NCBI GenBank assembly: GCA_964035795.1
Contig: OZ038322.1
Coordinates: forward strand, 5,570,925 to 5,634,924
Origin: Pterobdella sp. o SKG-2022
Taxonomy: Eukaryota > Annelida > Clitellata > Hirudinida > Piscicolidae
DNA: 64,000 nucleotides
Direction: 5' to 3'
The notes below the pieces were generated by a model. The model searched no databases. It was not told where the DNA came from and saw nothing but the letters and a program-made list of their open reading frames with translations. The position numbers and the translations under genes are program-made. Shown piece after piece: positions 37,507 to 50,004 of the stretch. Numbering within the stretch: position 1 is the stretch's first letter; each line of letters begins with the position of its first letter.

Positions 37507-40500
37507 ATGTCTAACTTCAAAGACACTTCGGTGGTACTGAGGGGTATAAAAAAGTTGATCGACAAGCAAGTCCAATACAGGTTCCACTAGTTGTAATTTA
37601 TAGATTCAGTTAACTTATAGAGATTAATGGTCAATTATTTTGTTACCCATGCTTCTTTCATAGTTGATAAAAAATATAAGTACTGACGGAATTGTTCAAT
37701 TCTTGTAAATTGTTTACTGAGTGTTTTTATTACATCAGTTAATTTTTTTGATTGAAATAAATTTCTAAACTAAAATCGTTACAAAAATTTTTTTAGAATC
37801 AAAAATATTTTAGCTCAGTAAAAAGATAAGTTGAAATCTTTTTATATAAGGTACCAAAGACTTGATTACTTGTGGAACACTTCAAGCTTGAAGGGAACAT
37901 CAAGTGAAGTGATGAGACAAGCTGAAAACTGCCTCAGTGCTTTTGTGTCTGCCACAACTAGAAATGTTGAGAATTTTTATAGTTTTTTGATTGTTTTTAT
38001 TAATTAGTTGAATACATAATGAAAGTATATTGATTCATATATTAGACTTCATAATGTATAAATAGAATATGTTAACTCACTAAGACAATAATTTGTTGAT
38101 CTTACAGCATTTATTTCAAGGTTAAATTGAAAAAAATTAATATTCATAAATTCATTATTGAAAACTGTTTCTCATTTGTTAATCTCAGCACAAGATAAAT
38201 TGAAACTACTATTATCATTATAAACAGCAGAAACACATTGATAATGTTGAAACAAAGAAGGCTACAGACAATGTTAATGATGAAAAGCCTATCAGACCAC
38301 AGCCTATTAATTCTCAAAGCAACAACATTGAAAACCACAAACATTATCACACAACTGCAAACATTAATACAAGTTTCATGAGTAAAAGATTTTATTCTCA
38401 AGATTCTCAAAAAGATGAGAAATCTCATAAAAAATCCATCCCATTGGCAGATTCAAAAGCAAAACCTGAGGTTGGCTACAATGGGGTTTTCGTGATATAA
38501 GATTATAGTGGAGTTTTTCAGAGATGATGTGTTTTTAAAACTTAAATTCTGAATACTAGCTTCAACTTTTGAAGAGTTTAAACAAATATTAGACTTACTC
38601 AAAAATTTGAGCTTAAGTTGTTGATAGGTTGTTTTATGGAATTCAAGATTTTAGTTTATAAATTTGTATTTATAGCATTTTTCATTGTAATAATAACAGC
38701 ATTGAAAACTTAACTTACATTAAAAGCTATTACATTAAATTTTTTTATACTTAATCTTCAATATATTAGTTTAGTATTAAAATATAATTAGTTTTGGGAT
38801 AATTATAAGCTAGAAAAAAGCATACTTATATTGTAGATATTTCTAAAATTATACACCTCATACTGAGTCTACTCATATTTAGTTACCTGATGAGGATATA
38901 GAAAACATATTGAAAAGCTTTGTCTCAAATTTTATCATGTTTTTACAATTCACAAAACGCATAAAGTTATGAGACAAAACACCATTCATATACACCAAGA
39001 TATCTGGGTCAGCGAAGGAGAGTCAAGTGCCAGGAACAAGGGTGCAAAGATTGATGGGTTTCGGAGGTTTTGCCATTATTATATCATTATTTAAAGTTTA
39101 TGAATCAGTTTAATTATTTTCAGGTTTGGGAATAAGTTTAGCTTTTGATACTGTGTCCAACAAAGCACTCACTGGTCTTGGCTTCAAGGAGAAGAAGAAG
39201 AAAGGTTGTGTGTGTGTTTGTGAGACATGATATGGTTGGAATATCATTTTTGACTGACTTATTCATGAATGATATCAACTTCAAGATGATCTAAAAGAAT
39301 TCACTCATTGTCTATAGTTTCTTTTTATAATGTTCTACTCAGTTTGAAAAAACTACATGAAAAATAATGCTGAACATCATAATAGAAACTACCATGCCAT
39401 CACCACCACTCCATCACAGGCGATGCCATCTTGGATGACAGCATCATCTTGAGTGACTCGAATGCTGAGAAGATAGTGGAAACTCTGTGTCGCATGAGAG
39501 GAGCAGCTCTCAAGCTTGGGCAGATGCTCAGTATCCAAGGTTGCTCTATGTGCTGTGTTATTGTTCCCATTTACTTCATGAGTGTTTTTTTTCATTCCGG
39601 CTGGTCATCTTTTTCATGGACAGTTGACTCCCAAACTTTGTATAGTTTCAAAATTACTTCAAGTTTCAATGTAGTTTAATTCATCATAAAGGCATGAAGT
39701 ATAAACGTTTGAAACGTCTCACAGATGCCTCCCTGATTAGTCCATCATTGGCGAGGATTTTCGAAAGGGTTCGTCAGAGCGCTGACTTTATGCCTGTGTC
39801 TCAAATGAAGGTCTGAACTACCACATAACAGCACAAAAATGATCACAACAATAAAAATACCCGCCTGATAACAAGAAATAACCACATAACAGCTCAAATG
39901 CTCAAATAGTCTCATGAACTCACAACTTGCCAGGGTGTGATGGCGCAAGAATTGGGAAACGATTGGGAGGAGAAGTTTGGAGAGTTTGATGAGAAGCCGT
40001 TTGCAGCAGCATCAATTGGTCAAGTGCACAGGGGGGTGCTGAAGGATGGCAGGGTGGTGGCTGTGAAAGTGCAGGTTGGCGTTTTTATCAATTGACCTAG
40101 TTTTTTTGTCCTAATTGGTCTTTTTTTGTTTGCTTTCATTTACAATGATATATTGAAATGATATTTATATAACAGTAAGACCAACTTACAAAAAATTTCA
40201 TATGTTTTTTGAATAATAATATCCATATAAGATATTGCTGTAGGCGTCCCATAGCTGGGGTATACAGGAGTCGGCTAATGAAAGCCATTTTCAGTTGGAA
40301 CAAAGTTTTTATAGAACTGCCAGCCCAAGCTAACGTCCAACTTGAAACTATCGGATTTCAAGAACCGCCGTTCCCACACTTCGGCAGTTTGCCTTGCCGT
40401 TGTCAATAAAGAATGATCCTCCGCCAAGCCAAATGACAACGATACGAGGATATCAGTTTGTCGATACCTGTTACCGAAGTCTACTGTTATCCAGGTTGTA

Positions 40501-43058
40501 GCAGGAAAGCAGTCTCAAATTGGAGACGCTGTCTTCGATGCAGTTTAATGTCATGCCCAGGACCAATATATTATTTAAATAATTATCCAAAAAACTGAAA
40601 TTCAGAAGCCTTTCTAATATATACAGAACTTGGAAAACTTCAATTTCTTATGTTTTTTAAACCGGCTTTCTAGACAACGTTATATTGAATGTCAACACTA
40701 CAGTACCCTGGGGTGGCATCGAGCATTACAAGTGACATCAACAATTTAGTCACTCTTCTTAAGTTCTCCAACGTACTGCCTGAAGGTATTTTGAGGGTCT
40801 TTATCATCATTTATGTAGTAGACTAATCATCATAAAACGGCACAAACATAATGCTTTTATAAGTTTACCAACTCACTATGCTTTGTTTTTCATATGTGTT
40901 TCATTTTCGGTCCGTATAGCCTAGTAGAGCGTTAAACTAATTATTTAATTACCGGGTTTGATCCCGTGTTGGGCCAAAAATCAGCACCTGTTCTACAATG
41001 TTTTTTGCGCTTAACACAATAAAAATGAAACTGAAAACAATAAACGATGAAAACAATTACATGGATTTCAAAATTAAATGTATCTGCTTATTACAGGCTT
41101 GTATGCGGCTTCTGCCTTGAAGACTGCCCGAAGAGAGTTGGCTTGGGAGTGTGACTATTTGAGGGAGGCTAAGGCATCCCAAAAGTTCAGGTTGTGCAGG
41201 GAGTTTGTGTTTGGATAATTTGGGGGTTTTAATGTTTAATACAGTTTTTATGTTTTCTTTTAGAGACATCGTAAGTATCTTGTATTTTGATAATTTTCGT
41301 TTTTACTCGTCGAAAATTGAGGGTTTCAAAGATACGTTTATTACAGTAAAGAGACTTAAATTTTCGATAAGTACGATTTTATCATAATTCATTAGTGAAA
41401 AAAATTTTTTAAAGTTTTTGCAAAATTGTTTATCTATATATAGAGTTAAAAATAGATAGTCAAGTAGAGGTCAAAGAAAATAATTTGAGTAGGGTTAATA
41501 TGTTTTATCAAAGGGGTTCATCAAAGTTTTTGTAATTAATCATTTCAAAGGATGTTGTTAGTTTATTGATCTTCCATTTATGATACTCTTTCTACCTTTC
41601 ACTATCGTTATACTTCTCGTTGAAGGTCGCTGATAAAAGACCACGATTTCTTATACGTTCCTGAGGTTATACAGGATCTCACAACCAAACAAATTCTCAC
41701 TACTGAGATGGTATCTTCATTACTATTTATTTTATAAGCTATCTATACTCTATCCATCTATCCATCTATCTATCTATCTATCCTTAGCCAGCAGACTATT
41801 TATCTTTCATCTATCTATTTGTCATATATTTTATATACCATTCATCTGCTTATTTGCCTTTCATTCATTTATCCTTCAAATTGTTTCTATAGTTTTGAGT
41901 AAAAGGTTTGAATAAATTTAGTTTTCGAAAACGAATCTCTTTAAAAGTGAATGCTTTTACAAAGATTTGTGAAATCAAGAGACATTCTCAACCATAACCT
42001 AGTTTCTCAAACGTACATAGTTATGTTTTCTTCAACAATTCAACTTGATAACTTTCAAACAAGGTGCGGGGCGTTCCTTTGGACGAATTGAAAGATAAAG
42101 ATGAAGCGCTAAAAAATAAGGTTTTCATCATATCTTTTTAAATTTAAAAGTATGAACGATGCTTTTGTTATGATCATACCAAAACTATGAAACTCAAGGT
42201 ATGTCAGAGCATTCTGGAGTTGTGTCTGCAGGAACTCTTCACCTTCCGCTTCATGCAGACTGACCCCAACTGGTCCAACTTCTTGTACGATGACGTCACT
42301 AATAAGGTACCCAATCAGTCTTTTTTATAAAGTATATTCTTCCAATTAGTATTCGTTGTTTCTCTTACGTCTGTTCATATTGTTATAATGAGAGTAGATA
42401 ATAGCGATGACCAAAAGTAAGGTCGTTTAAGATTATTTTTATCATACAATGAGCTGACTTGAAAACTACTTCATCAATTTAGATTTCGTTGATAGACTTT
42501 GGAGCGAGTAGAGGTTTTGAAAGACGCTTTACCGACCCATATCTTGAACTCATAATGGCTGCTTCCAAGGGAGACAAGGACACTGTTTTGATGAAATCTA
42601 AAGATATGAAGTTTCTTACTGGCTTCGAGAATAAAGTGAGTGAATTCTATAGAAGTATTTTGAATAGTTTAGGGAAAGTTTCAAAGCTTCAATATTAATG
42701 ATTGGTTTAAATTTTTTATATTTAGCGTTGTTTTATTTATCAAATGTAGCAATTACCTCGGCAGGTAATGACGGATGCACACATTAATGCAGTAATGATA
42801 CTCGGAGAAGCTTTTGCTTCTGAGTCCTTCTTCGACTTCGGCCATCAAAACACAGCTAGAAGAATTCACGAACTCATTCCAGTGATGTTGAAGCATCGGC
42901 TGACACCTCCCCCTGAGGAAACCTACAGTCTGCACCGCAAGATGGCAGGCTGCTTTTTGCTCTGCTCCAAACTCGAAGCCAATCTCAACTGCAGACCCAT
43001 GTTTCTTAAGATCTATGAGGATTATAAAACCTATAACAATTCTGGTGATTCAAAATAG
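37507..43058 (+). CDS. COQ8: COQ8 (ADCK3/ABC1) atypical kinase, complete, 15 coding exons
   Basis: Mitochondrial UbiB-family protein kinase-like ATPase needed for coenzyme Q biosynthesis. Exons: 37507-37580, 37851-37965, 38228-38470, 39018-39066, 39124-39204, 39420-39539, 39725-39810, 39934-40074, 40704-40785, 41097-41190, 41626-41710, 42064-42120, 42199-42306, 42483-42635, 42765-43058. Phases agree throughout and give 593 residues, close to human COQ8A. The UbiB hallmarks are in order: KxGQ helix in [14 protein letters not shown]; the Ala-rich nucleotide loop AAAS in [10 protein letters not shown]; invariant Lys in VAVKVQ; the TDPNWSNF catalytic loop; DFG in SLIDFGASR; and the C-terminal [17 protein letters not shown]. 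The N-terminus ([15 protein letters not shown]) and a polar linker ending RFYSQDSQ match the family's layout. I see no clear mitochondrial presequence; an extra 5' exon is possible. The 39018 acceptor (GCGAAG) was picked on phase. Confidence 0.96.
38880..38990. repeat. Foldback-family copy in COQ8 intron 3
   Basis: Core ACCTGATGAGGATATAG...TTGAAAAGCTTTGTC, followed by inverted arms TTTGTCTCAAATTTTAT / ATAAAGTTATGAGACAAA (38927-38945 and 38968-38987). It is the only copy here that keeps both CTGATGA and GAAA intact. Confidence 0.65.
40230..40560 (+). repeat. Longest copy of a dispersed GC-richer repeat, in COQ8 intron 8
   Basis: About 330 bp, clearly GC-richer than the intron around it. Parts reappear at 13380-13480 (same strand) and 12420-12660 (opposite strand), and the GGCATGACATTAAA word in its reverse complement reappears at 14.97-15.0 kb. 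No coding is preserved; it is probably a retrotransposon untranslated region. Confidence 0.65.
40912..41035 (+). mobile_element. tRNA-derived SINE copy in COQ8 intron 9
   Basis: Begins GGTCCGTATAGCCTAGTAGAGCG (decayed A box) and has GGGTTTGATCCC (B box) 40 bases later. The body is CAGCACCTGTTCTACAATGT. The same head and body occur at 62.7-62.9 kb on the - strand. The acceptor stem does not pair fully, so it is not a working tRNA gene. Confidence 0.8.
41745..41795 (+). repeat. (ATCT)n microsatellite
   Basis: CTATCCATCTATCCATCTAT followed by CTATCTATCTATCC, with further scattered CTAT units to ~41870. Lies in a COQ8 intron. Confidence 0.85.
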
Positions 43059-43429
43059 TGATTTGTTAGGTAAATGCTGCAGGAATTAAATTAGGTTGAC
43101 ATTCTTTTGTAGACTCGGTTTTTCTTAAAATTTAATGTTCAAGATAATATTCTGTTTTCAATTATTTGTTTAAACAGTAATTATAAAATTTCATTATTTA
43201 AAGGTGTGAGAACTTATTGATAACTTAGCTATTATACTCGTTTCTTTAATTATCTTCACTTGCCTTTAGGAAATGAAACAAAATTGATTCAGCAAAATAA
43301 ACCAAAATCAGTAACTGTAAATATTTTGTGTTTCAACTTTTAGACTTATATTGCACTCACACCATTTTAAGCTCACAGATAACCTTTATAACGTTTGCTT
43401 TTGAGATAAAATGCTTGTGAGTACAAAGG

Positions 43430-43765
43430 AATTAATGGTTAGATTGGGGTTGGATTGTACGATCGTTGAAGTGGTGAGGCAAGGAAGTTTGAGTTGGCTG
43501 GGTCATGAAGTAAGGAAAGAGGATGACGACTGTGTCAAACAGGCGTGAAGGTTTGAGGTTGAAGGTAGTAGAGGAAGGGGAAGGCCAAGGTTAACCCTGG
43601 AAAGGGATGATGGAAAACCTTTGTCGTGGTCTTGGATTAGTTCTTGAAGATTGCTATGACAAGGTGAAATAGAGGGAGAGGATTGGGTCATGGAAAGAAG
43701 TCAGTGACCTCTTGGAAAAGGGAAAGATGCTGACTATAATAAAATGATGATGATGATGATAAACA
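43430..43765 (+). mobile_element. LINE 3' terminus with (ATG)n tail
   Basis: Reads, with a few stops, as a LINE C-terminus: VRQGSLSWLGHEVRKEDDD, RGRGRPRLTLERDDG, GLVLEDCYDKV, then KWKEVSDLL-like. It ends in ATAATAAAATGATGATGATGATGATAA at ~43737-43760, a target-primed tail microsatellite. It lies ~370 bp past the COQ8 stop. The opposite-strand reading 43503-43691 is a shadow. Confidence 0.8.
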
Positions 43766-44051
43766 TTTGGTCGAGCTCTTAAACATTTTAAATGAATAAT
43801 TTTATTATTATAATAACTTTAAATGAGAAACATAGGGCTACAAAATAAATTGATAATAGACTGTATGCCATAAAATTTTCACTATATGTACTACGATTTG
43901 CAACAATTGTATCACACAAATGCTATATTACCATTCATAGTAAAAGTAGTTGGAAACTTTATAAGCAACAAAAATTGAATAAATAAAATAACAACTCAAA
44001 ATGTCAAAAGCTTAACGATTTTATGTCTTTCATACAGATCGTTAAATGAAT

Positions 44052-45962
44052 TTATTCATTAAAATAATATTTCCAAAACCATTCCCACCAGTCACTGTCA
44101 GGTATTTGGTCATCTTGGGTAGTGGTTGTAGTGGTGGTAGTAGTGGTAGTGGTTGTTGAAGTGGTCAAATCTGGGTTGTCAGAGGGGATGTCACTATCAA
44201 ATTGGTAACCTAAAGTTTTTTAGCGTTTTAAATGATCAAGTAAAAATAATTTTTGCAGCGCATATTTAGAGGCACTCTGCTAAAACTGTTAAAAAAACTT
44301 TTGAGACTGATAGTGAATATAAAATAGGTAAAAGATTCACATTGAGTATGTAGAGTGTTCTAAATAAAATGGACCAAAAAAAAGAATGAGAAGGAAGGAT
44401 AAAAAGGAGTTGAAAGTGTCTAGAAGACTGTAGGTTTACATGCTTAAAAGATAGTTTAGCATTAGTAAGATGAGAAATATAGAGAATAAATAGAAGAGAT
44501 CTAAAATATGTCGGTAAAAATCACCAACAAGAACAGAAGTGGAAAAAAAAAGAATTGATAAAAGTATTGGCAAGAGAGAAAGAATACGAGTCAGGTGAGA
44601 AACCAGATAGACTCTGCGAAGAATCAAGTGAAACAATGAATTGAATATCATTTCGAAATCCAAGTTATTGTAAAAGAAGTTTTATCAATCAAAAACTCAC
44701 CATATAGATGCACAATGCCGTTGATGTCGTCAATTCCAAGCTTGAAGTTTTTTCGGTAGAAGTAATAAGGGTACATAACAGCATTTTTACATCTTGAGTG
44801 GTCCAAGCCCAATATGTGGCCAATCTCGTGTGTTACAACTTGCTCATAATTTGGTCCTGATTGGAGTTTGAAAGGGATATTATTAATTAATATTCAAACC
44901 AATATTGAGAATACAAACGCTAATTTGGATATATGGGAGATAAAACAAAAGACATATATAAAGGTACCTTCTACAGAGTTGGTTGACCATCTTTCATCGT
45001 TATCAACATGCAAACGACCATCTTCGGGGAAATAGGCATGGGCTAATGTATTGCCCTTGCCATCAAATGGATTACCATCTCTATGATTGCCACTGTAAAA
45101 GTCTATTATGATGTCAGCGTATCCATTTACAACACGTCTGAAACTCAGCCTCGCTACTTTGCTCCAGTACTGTAGAATGATTTTCAGTAGTTTTCGTTAC
45201 GAATACTGTTCATGGCTTTTTAAAAACATAGATAATTTTGATAATAGGTTAAATTTTTTACTTGAAAAGCAGAAAGAGTTTGCTGATCAACCGAAGCTTT
45301 GCTTTGCAGGTTGAAAGACTTGGTGGGATAGGACCTGATCTTGTAAGTGAGGCCTGTTCGTCGCCATCTCGCTGTTAAATGAAACAGGAAAGTATTGATG
45401 AATATTGAATATAGACTCAATCACGCAGTTTGTGAAGTAAATAAATTAATATATCAAAAATAATAAGTATTTCTTGTTTTTAATTCATTACCGACGGCAA
45501 CGAAGCGCTTAGAGAAAGAGATTCTGGGTGAATTGTTGTCCTTCACTCCGCAACGTGGAGTTTTCAACAATCTTACTGTTTCTTTGTCCAAAACTCCAGT
45601 TTGATTGATACCAGCATTGTATTGTATCATTTCAATGGCACTTTGCAAATCTTTTGTAGCAGTAGGTTTTCCTTTTTTAGAACCATCTTTGTTTTCTCCA
45701 CCATAACCGTACTTTGTCATGAATGTCTGTTGAATAATTTACGCTATTCTATCTATGATTTAAAAAATTGATATATAACATTTCGAAAATTTTTCAGTCA
45801 AAACTCAATAAATTCTTTCATATTATGCTAGAAAAAAGAACCTTATATACTTACGCGAAGATATTTAATGCTGATTTTCTCTTGACCTCCTCTTCTTGCT
45901 TGTGGAAGAGAATGGATGACCAGCAGAGTTGCTGCCAAAACTAAAATTAACCGGCTTACCAT
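44052..45962 (-). CDS. Matrix metalloproteinase A (six exons, hemopexin-less)
   Basis: Secreted zinc endopeptidase. Exons in transcript order: 45855-45962, 45492-45726, 45262-45371, 44968-45169, 44701-44856, 44052-44209; phases agree and give 322 residues. Signal peptide [18 protein letters not shown]. The prodomain has a peptidoglycan-binding-like fold region ([13 protein letters not shown]... [11 protein letters not shown]) and the cysteine switch PRCGVKDN. The catalytic domain has [10 protein letters not shown], the structural metal segment [17 protein letters not shown], the zinc site [12 protein letters not shown] and the Met-turn AVMYPYYF. There is no hemopexin repeat. A Thr run follows, then [15 protein letters not shown] at the very end. 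It differs from copies B and C by RHR-type changes around the structural site (NHRDGNPF) and by an extra Cys (SRCKN). Intron 5 carries a decayed LINE. Confidence 0.93.
44250..44695 (-). mobile_element. Decayed L2-like LINE 3' end inside MMP-A intron 5
   Basis: On the - strand a decayed C-terminal reading (44436-44663) is followed by a GAGTGCCTCTAAATATGCGC-type terminus (44255-44285 in reverse complement) like the other L2-like tails. The corresponding introns of MMP B and C are only ~103-105 bp, so this is an insertion specific to copy A. Confidence 0.55.
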
Positions 45963-46130
45963 TCCAGATTTCTTTTTAAAATTTTACTTTTGAAAAAAGT
46001 TTGTTTTTTAGACTAGTTGCTAGCTTTAAAAACTTTTCAATTTTTGCGCTTGCTTGAATTTTGATTGCCTCTCGTCTTATATATACTTGCATTGACATTT
46101 TTTGGAGTTTCATGACATGAACTGTTTATT
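45963..46130 (-). promoter_or_regulatory. MMP-A 5' flank with TATA box
   Basis: TATATATAAG on the - strand at 46076-46086, ~115 bp upstream of the ATG and at the same place as in copies B and C (CTATATAAGGC). Further upstream is CATGACATGAAC, which only partly matches the conserved block of B and C. Confidence 0.6.
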
Positions 46131-48200
46131 TTAGAAAAGTAAAAAACTTATGCATTGACATCTAAAGGAATATTGGTGTGAAGTTGCATGCATATAAAAA
46201 CTTGTTTTGACCATTTCAACTATAAATCTATCCTATGTAGTATACCTATATATTTTGTGCTATATTATAAAGACTCTTTAGCATACTTTTTCGAAATTTT
46301 AAGCTAGCATATTTTACGTATCTGTCAATTGACAAAACTATTTTTATCAAATATTTATTCTATGTTGATATTGTTAAAACTGCTCTTTCTATTCATTATA
46401 ATTTTAATCAACTTTAAAAAATGGATAAACCTTGAATAAACAATCGCATTCCAGTTCAAGTGGTGAAATCAACTTACCAAATTACTTTTAGGTATTTTTA
46501 ACTCCAAAGTTCAATAACTAATCACTTGAAAACAGAAAAAATTGTTCGAACTTCTCAATTTCTTTTCAGTGAATCAGTCCTTGAACGTCATAGAAACAAA
46601 AACCAGTTAATGACCCATGATAACTACATGTTCTACGCAAAATGATCTTAAAATAGAGTTTAACATAGTTTTTAAGAAAAAACCAACTGCTAATCATTAA
46701 ACAAACATTTTCTTCAAATTTCTTTATTTTCTCAAATTTCGAATCAAAAGATTCTCACAATGCTTGGTGAGCTTTGTATGAGAAAGCCATCAATATGTTG
46801 ATATGCTGTTGTTTTTATTCCCATCGTTAATGCCATTAAAATGGTAGTGGCAGAATGCGCTTCTTGCTTTGTGTTGATTTTTATTGAAACGATTTTCATA
46901 AAGCTGTGGTGATAAGTAATTATCGGATTTCGTTGATTGTATCGAGATGTGTTTTATGATAGTAGAATTGTTATAAAAAAAAGTGAGTCCTTTTTGGATT
47001 TATACAAAAATGCAGAAAATTCAGCTGCTAATATGAACCAAGTTAGAAACAGATACTTTTTTAAATTTGAAATGATTTGAACATGGAAAGGAAAAGATTA
47101 TCTTGGCATTTTCTATAATGTAAGAAATAACCACAATAAGTTGATAGCTAATAGACTCGATATTTCGCAGAGCAGCGTGAACATCTGGTCTTGACAAAAG
47201 AATCAGAAAAGCTTCATGAAGACCACCACCACTCCTATTATGAATGTGATGCACCTGCTTTTACCAGACTGGAAAATTTTTGACAGAGTTCCTTAAACTG
47301 ATGCATATAATATGTACACACGGACAAATACACACCTGTTTTTTGATTTATTTTTGTCACACTAAATATGAGGTCGAATCTATTTTCCCAAAAGTTTTGA
47401 TTGATTTCAAAATTGACTTCATATGTGACAAATATATTTTAACAAAAAACTTCAGATAGATTGTTTTAGCCTTTTGAAAAAATGACAACCAAGGATAGCT
47501 TGTTTGCTGGTTTGTTGATAATAAGCTTTGTAGTACTTGTTTTTTGATATAAGATTTTAAAACGAGGTAATTAGATATAATTTAGCTGAGGTATTCTTCA
47601 ATTATCATAACTTTATTACAACAACAATGGCCTTACGATAAGCACGATTTCGACAGCAACCCTCTTTTAGTGGTATTTTTATGAACAGCACAAAAGAAAA
47701 AGATAGTTCCACTCTGAGACTCAACATTCTACTACAAATATGTAAATGGCATTTATTTTGAAAGGAACGAAGAAATTTGTGGCACTATTATCATGGCTTC
47801 AAATCATTCTAATATCATTTTGATTATAAAAAAGAAGCCTCGTAATTGCTTAAATCGAACATTCAGAGACTCCTAGTTAGATTGGGTTCAGTGTAGCTAA
47901 AAATTCTTACTGCCATTTCATTTTATTTCGTAGGTACCGACTAAGTCAAGAAGTACGGAGAGACGACCTTCACAGAGCTGAGAACAACAATCGGACTTTG
48001 TTAAAGAAACCGACAGAATTGTTTAGAAATACTCAAAAGCCAATCACTTGATCATTTTCAATGAATCTTAGATTGATGTAGAAAACTACTTTGAAGGGTT
48101 AAATTGGAGACAGAATGACTATTTGCTACTTAGCAAAAGTTTCTGATACCATAAAATTCAGGTTAAACCTATTTTAATTTATGTGATAAAGCATAAAACT
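46130..48200. other. Intergenic between MMP-A and MMP-B
   Basis: No gene recognised. The - strand reading 47021-47254 (GGGLHEAFLILLSRPDVHAA) and a GC-richer patch at 47930-48030 (TTTCGTAG, then YRLSQEVRRDDLHRAENNNR) are slightly exon-like. I can assign neither to a family; both may be remnants. Confidence 0.4.
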
Positions 48201-48207
48201 TTTTAAA

Positions 48208-48385
48208 ATTGTTTATTGAAAAAGAATTGCATGACTATCTTTTGTATATGGAAACAGCAGATGTAAAAATCACAAGACGTTGTAAGAAATAGTTGAAAAA
48301 ACAAATTAAACGTGAATGATTGAGTTTATAATACAAATATCTCGCGTCTTAATCAAAACGTTTTATCACAGAATTGCTATAGTAT
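48208..48385. repeat. MMP-B 3' flank, duplicated in MMP-C
   Basis: Aligns with 54066-54240: shared blocks AAAAAGAATTRCATGAMTATCTTT, RCGTTGTAARAAATAGTTGAAAAA and TTTTATCACAG in order. The duplication that made B and C therefore included at least 300 bp beyond the stop codon. Confidence 0.8.
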
Positions 48386-48520
48386 AGAAATGTATAATAT
48401 GAGCAAATAGTCTGTAAAAACAATCTAAAAATATATTAACGGAGTGTTATATGAAAATGTTTCAGTAATCTAAAAAAAGTCTTACAAGTCTTTTAGAAAT
48501 GGAAAAATATGCGAACAAAT

Positions 48521-50004
48521 TTATCCTCTGAAATAATATCTCCAAAACCAGTACCACCAGTTTCTGTCAGAGACATAATACCTCTGAGTAGTGGTGGTAG
48601 TTGTAGTAGTTGTGGTGGTTGTGGTGGTTGTGGTGGTGAAATCTGGGTTGACTGGAAGAGTGTTACTTCTAATTCTGCGACCTAAAAGATTGTTGATTAT
48701 ACATTGAATTATCATCGCAATAATATTCAAGTTTTCAATAGAATCTGTTTTTTCGACAAAGATTATATTTGTTTAAACACTCACCATATAGATATACAAT
48801 TCCATTGACGTCGTCAGTGCCGAGTCTGAAGTTTTGACGGTAGAAGTAATAAGGGTACATTACAGCAGCTCTATCCCTCGAATGACCCAAGCCCAGTATG
48901 TGGCCAATTTCGTGTGTCATGACTTGCTCATAATTCGGTCCTAGTTGGGGTTTATGGAATAAGTGTTTAATGATTATTGAAATCAAGACTATTAATTTAT
49001 ATCTTGTATGAGAAATTTTAAAAATTCAATATACAAAAATATATAAAAGTACCTCCTACAGAGTTGCTTGACCATCTTTCATCGTTATCAACATGCAGAA
49101 GACCATCTTCAGGGAAATAGGCATGGGCTAATGTATCGCCCTCGCCATCAAATGGACTACCATCTCCATGATCGCCACTATAAAAGTCTATTAAGATGTC
49201 AGCATTTCCATTCATAACACGCCTGAAACTCAGCCTCGCCACGCTGCTCCAGTACTGTAGAGCAATGTTGGGTATTTTATGTATTCATCAATATTTGATA
49301 GCACATAAAAAACAAATTAAATTTTGTTTTATGAATTAATATATCACCTGGAAAGCACGTTGAGTTTGTTGATCGACTAAAGCTCTGTCTTGCAGGTTGT
49401 AGGACTTGGTGGGATACGACCTGATTATGTATGTCAAACTTGTTCTTCGCCATCTCGCTGTTCATTAAAACATTCATAATGAGAATTATATCGAATAAAA
49501 TGTAGTTTAGAAAGTTCGGGTAAGAAATTTCAAAGTTTCAATTACATTTCATTTTATCACCTGCGGCAACGAAGCGCTTGGATAAAATGATTCTGGGTGC
49601 ATTGTTGTCTTTCACTCCGCAACGTGGACTCTTCAGCAACCTCACTGTTTCATCATCCAAATTTCCAGTTGGTTGCATTCCAGCATTAAACTGTATTTTT
49701 TTTATTGCACTTTTCATATCTTTCGTGGCCATTGGTCTTTCTTTTCCAGAATTATCTTCATCAATACTATCGTAGCCATATTTTTCCATGAAATTCTGTA
49801 AAAGAAGTCACTTATTGAAATTAGAAAATCAATTGAGGTATATAAAGGATACAGATGTCAATGAAAATTTTTTCAAGTATCTTAAACTACACTTACCTGA
49901 ATTTCTTCAGTGCTAATTTTATCCACCTTCTCTCTTCTTGCTTGTGGCAGACCATTGACAACTAGCAGAGTTGCTGCTAAAACTACTATTAACCGAGTTA
50001 CCAT
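48521..50004 (-). CDS. Matrix metalloproteinase B (six exons, hemopexin-less)
   Basis: Exons in transcript order: 49897-50004, 49561-49795, 49348-49457, 49053-49254, 48785-48940, 48521-48681, giving 323 residues in one frame. Exon lengths 108, 235, 110, 202 and 156 are identical to copy A; only the last differs. Signal peptide [18 protein letters not shown]; cysteine switch PRCGVKDN; structural metal segment [18 protein letters not shown]; zinc site [12 protein letters not shown]; Met-turn AVMYPYY. In the zinc site the position before the third His is Gly instead of Asp, which the HExGHxxGxxH consensus allows. The C-terminal exon has 17 successive Thr codons, then [20 protein letters not shown] and G. 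All catalytic residues are present, so the enzyme should be active once the propeptide is removed. Confidence 0.93.

Noticed and set aside
38144..38428. 94-codon - strand hydrophobic frame
   Set aside because: It lies opposite the phase-consistent COQ8 linker exon (38228-38470) and is its shadow.
47021..47254. - strand 77-codon frame GGGLHEAFLILLSRPDVHAA
   Set aside because: No family match, no clear splice sites in phase and no neighbour exon; left as unexplained.
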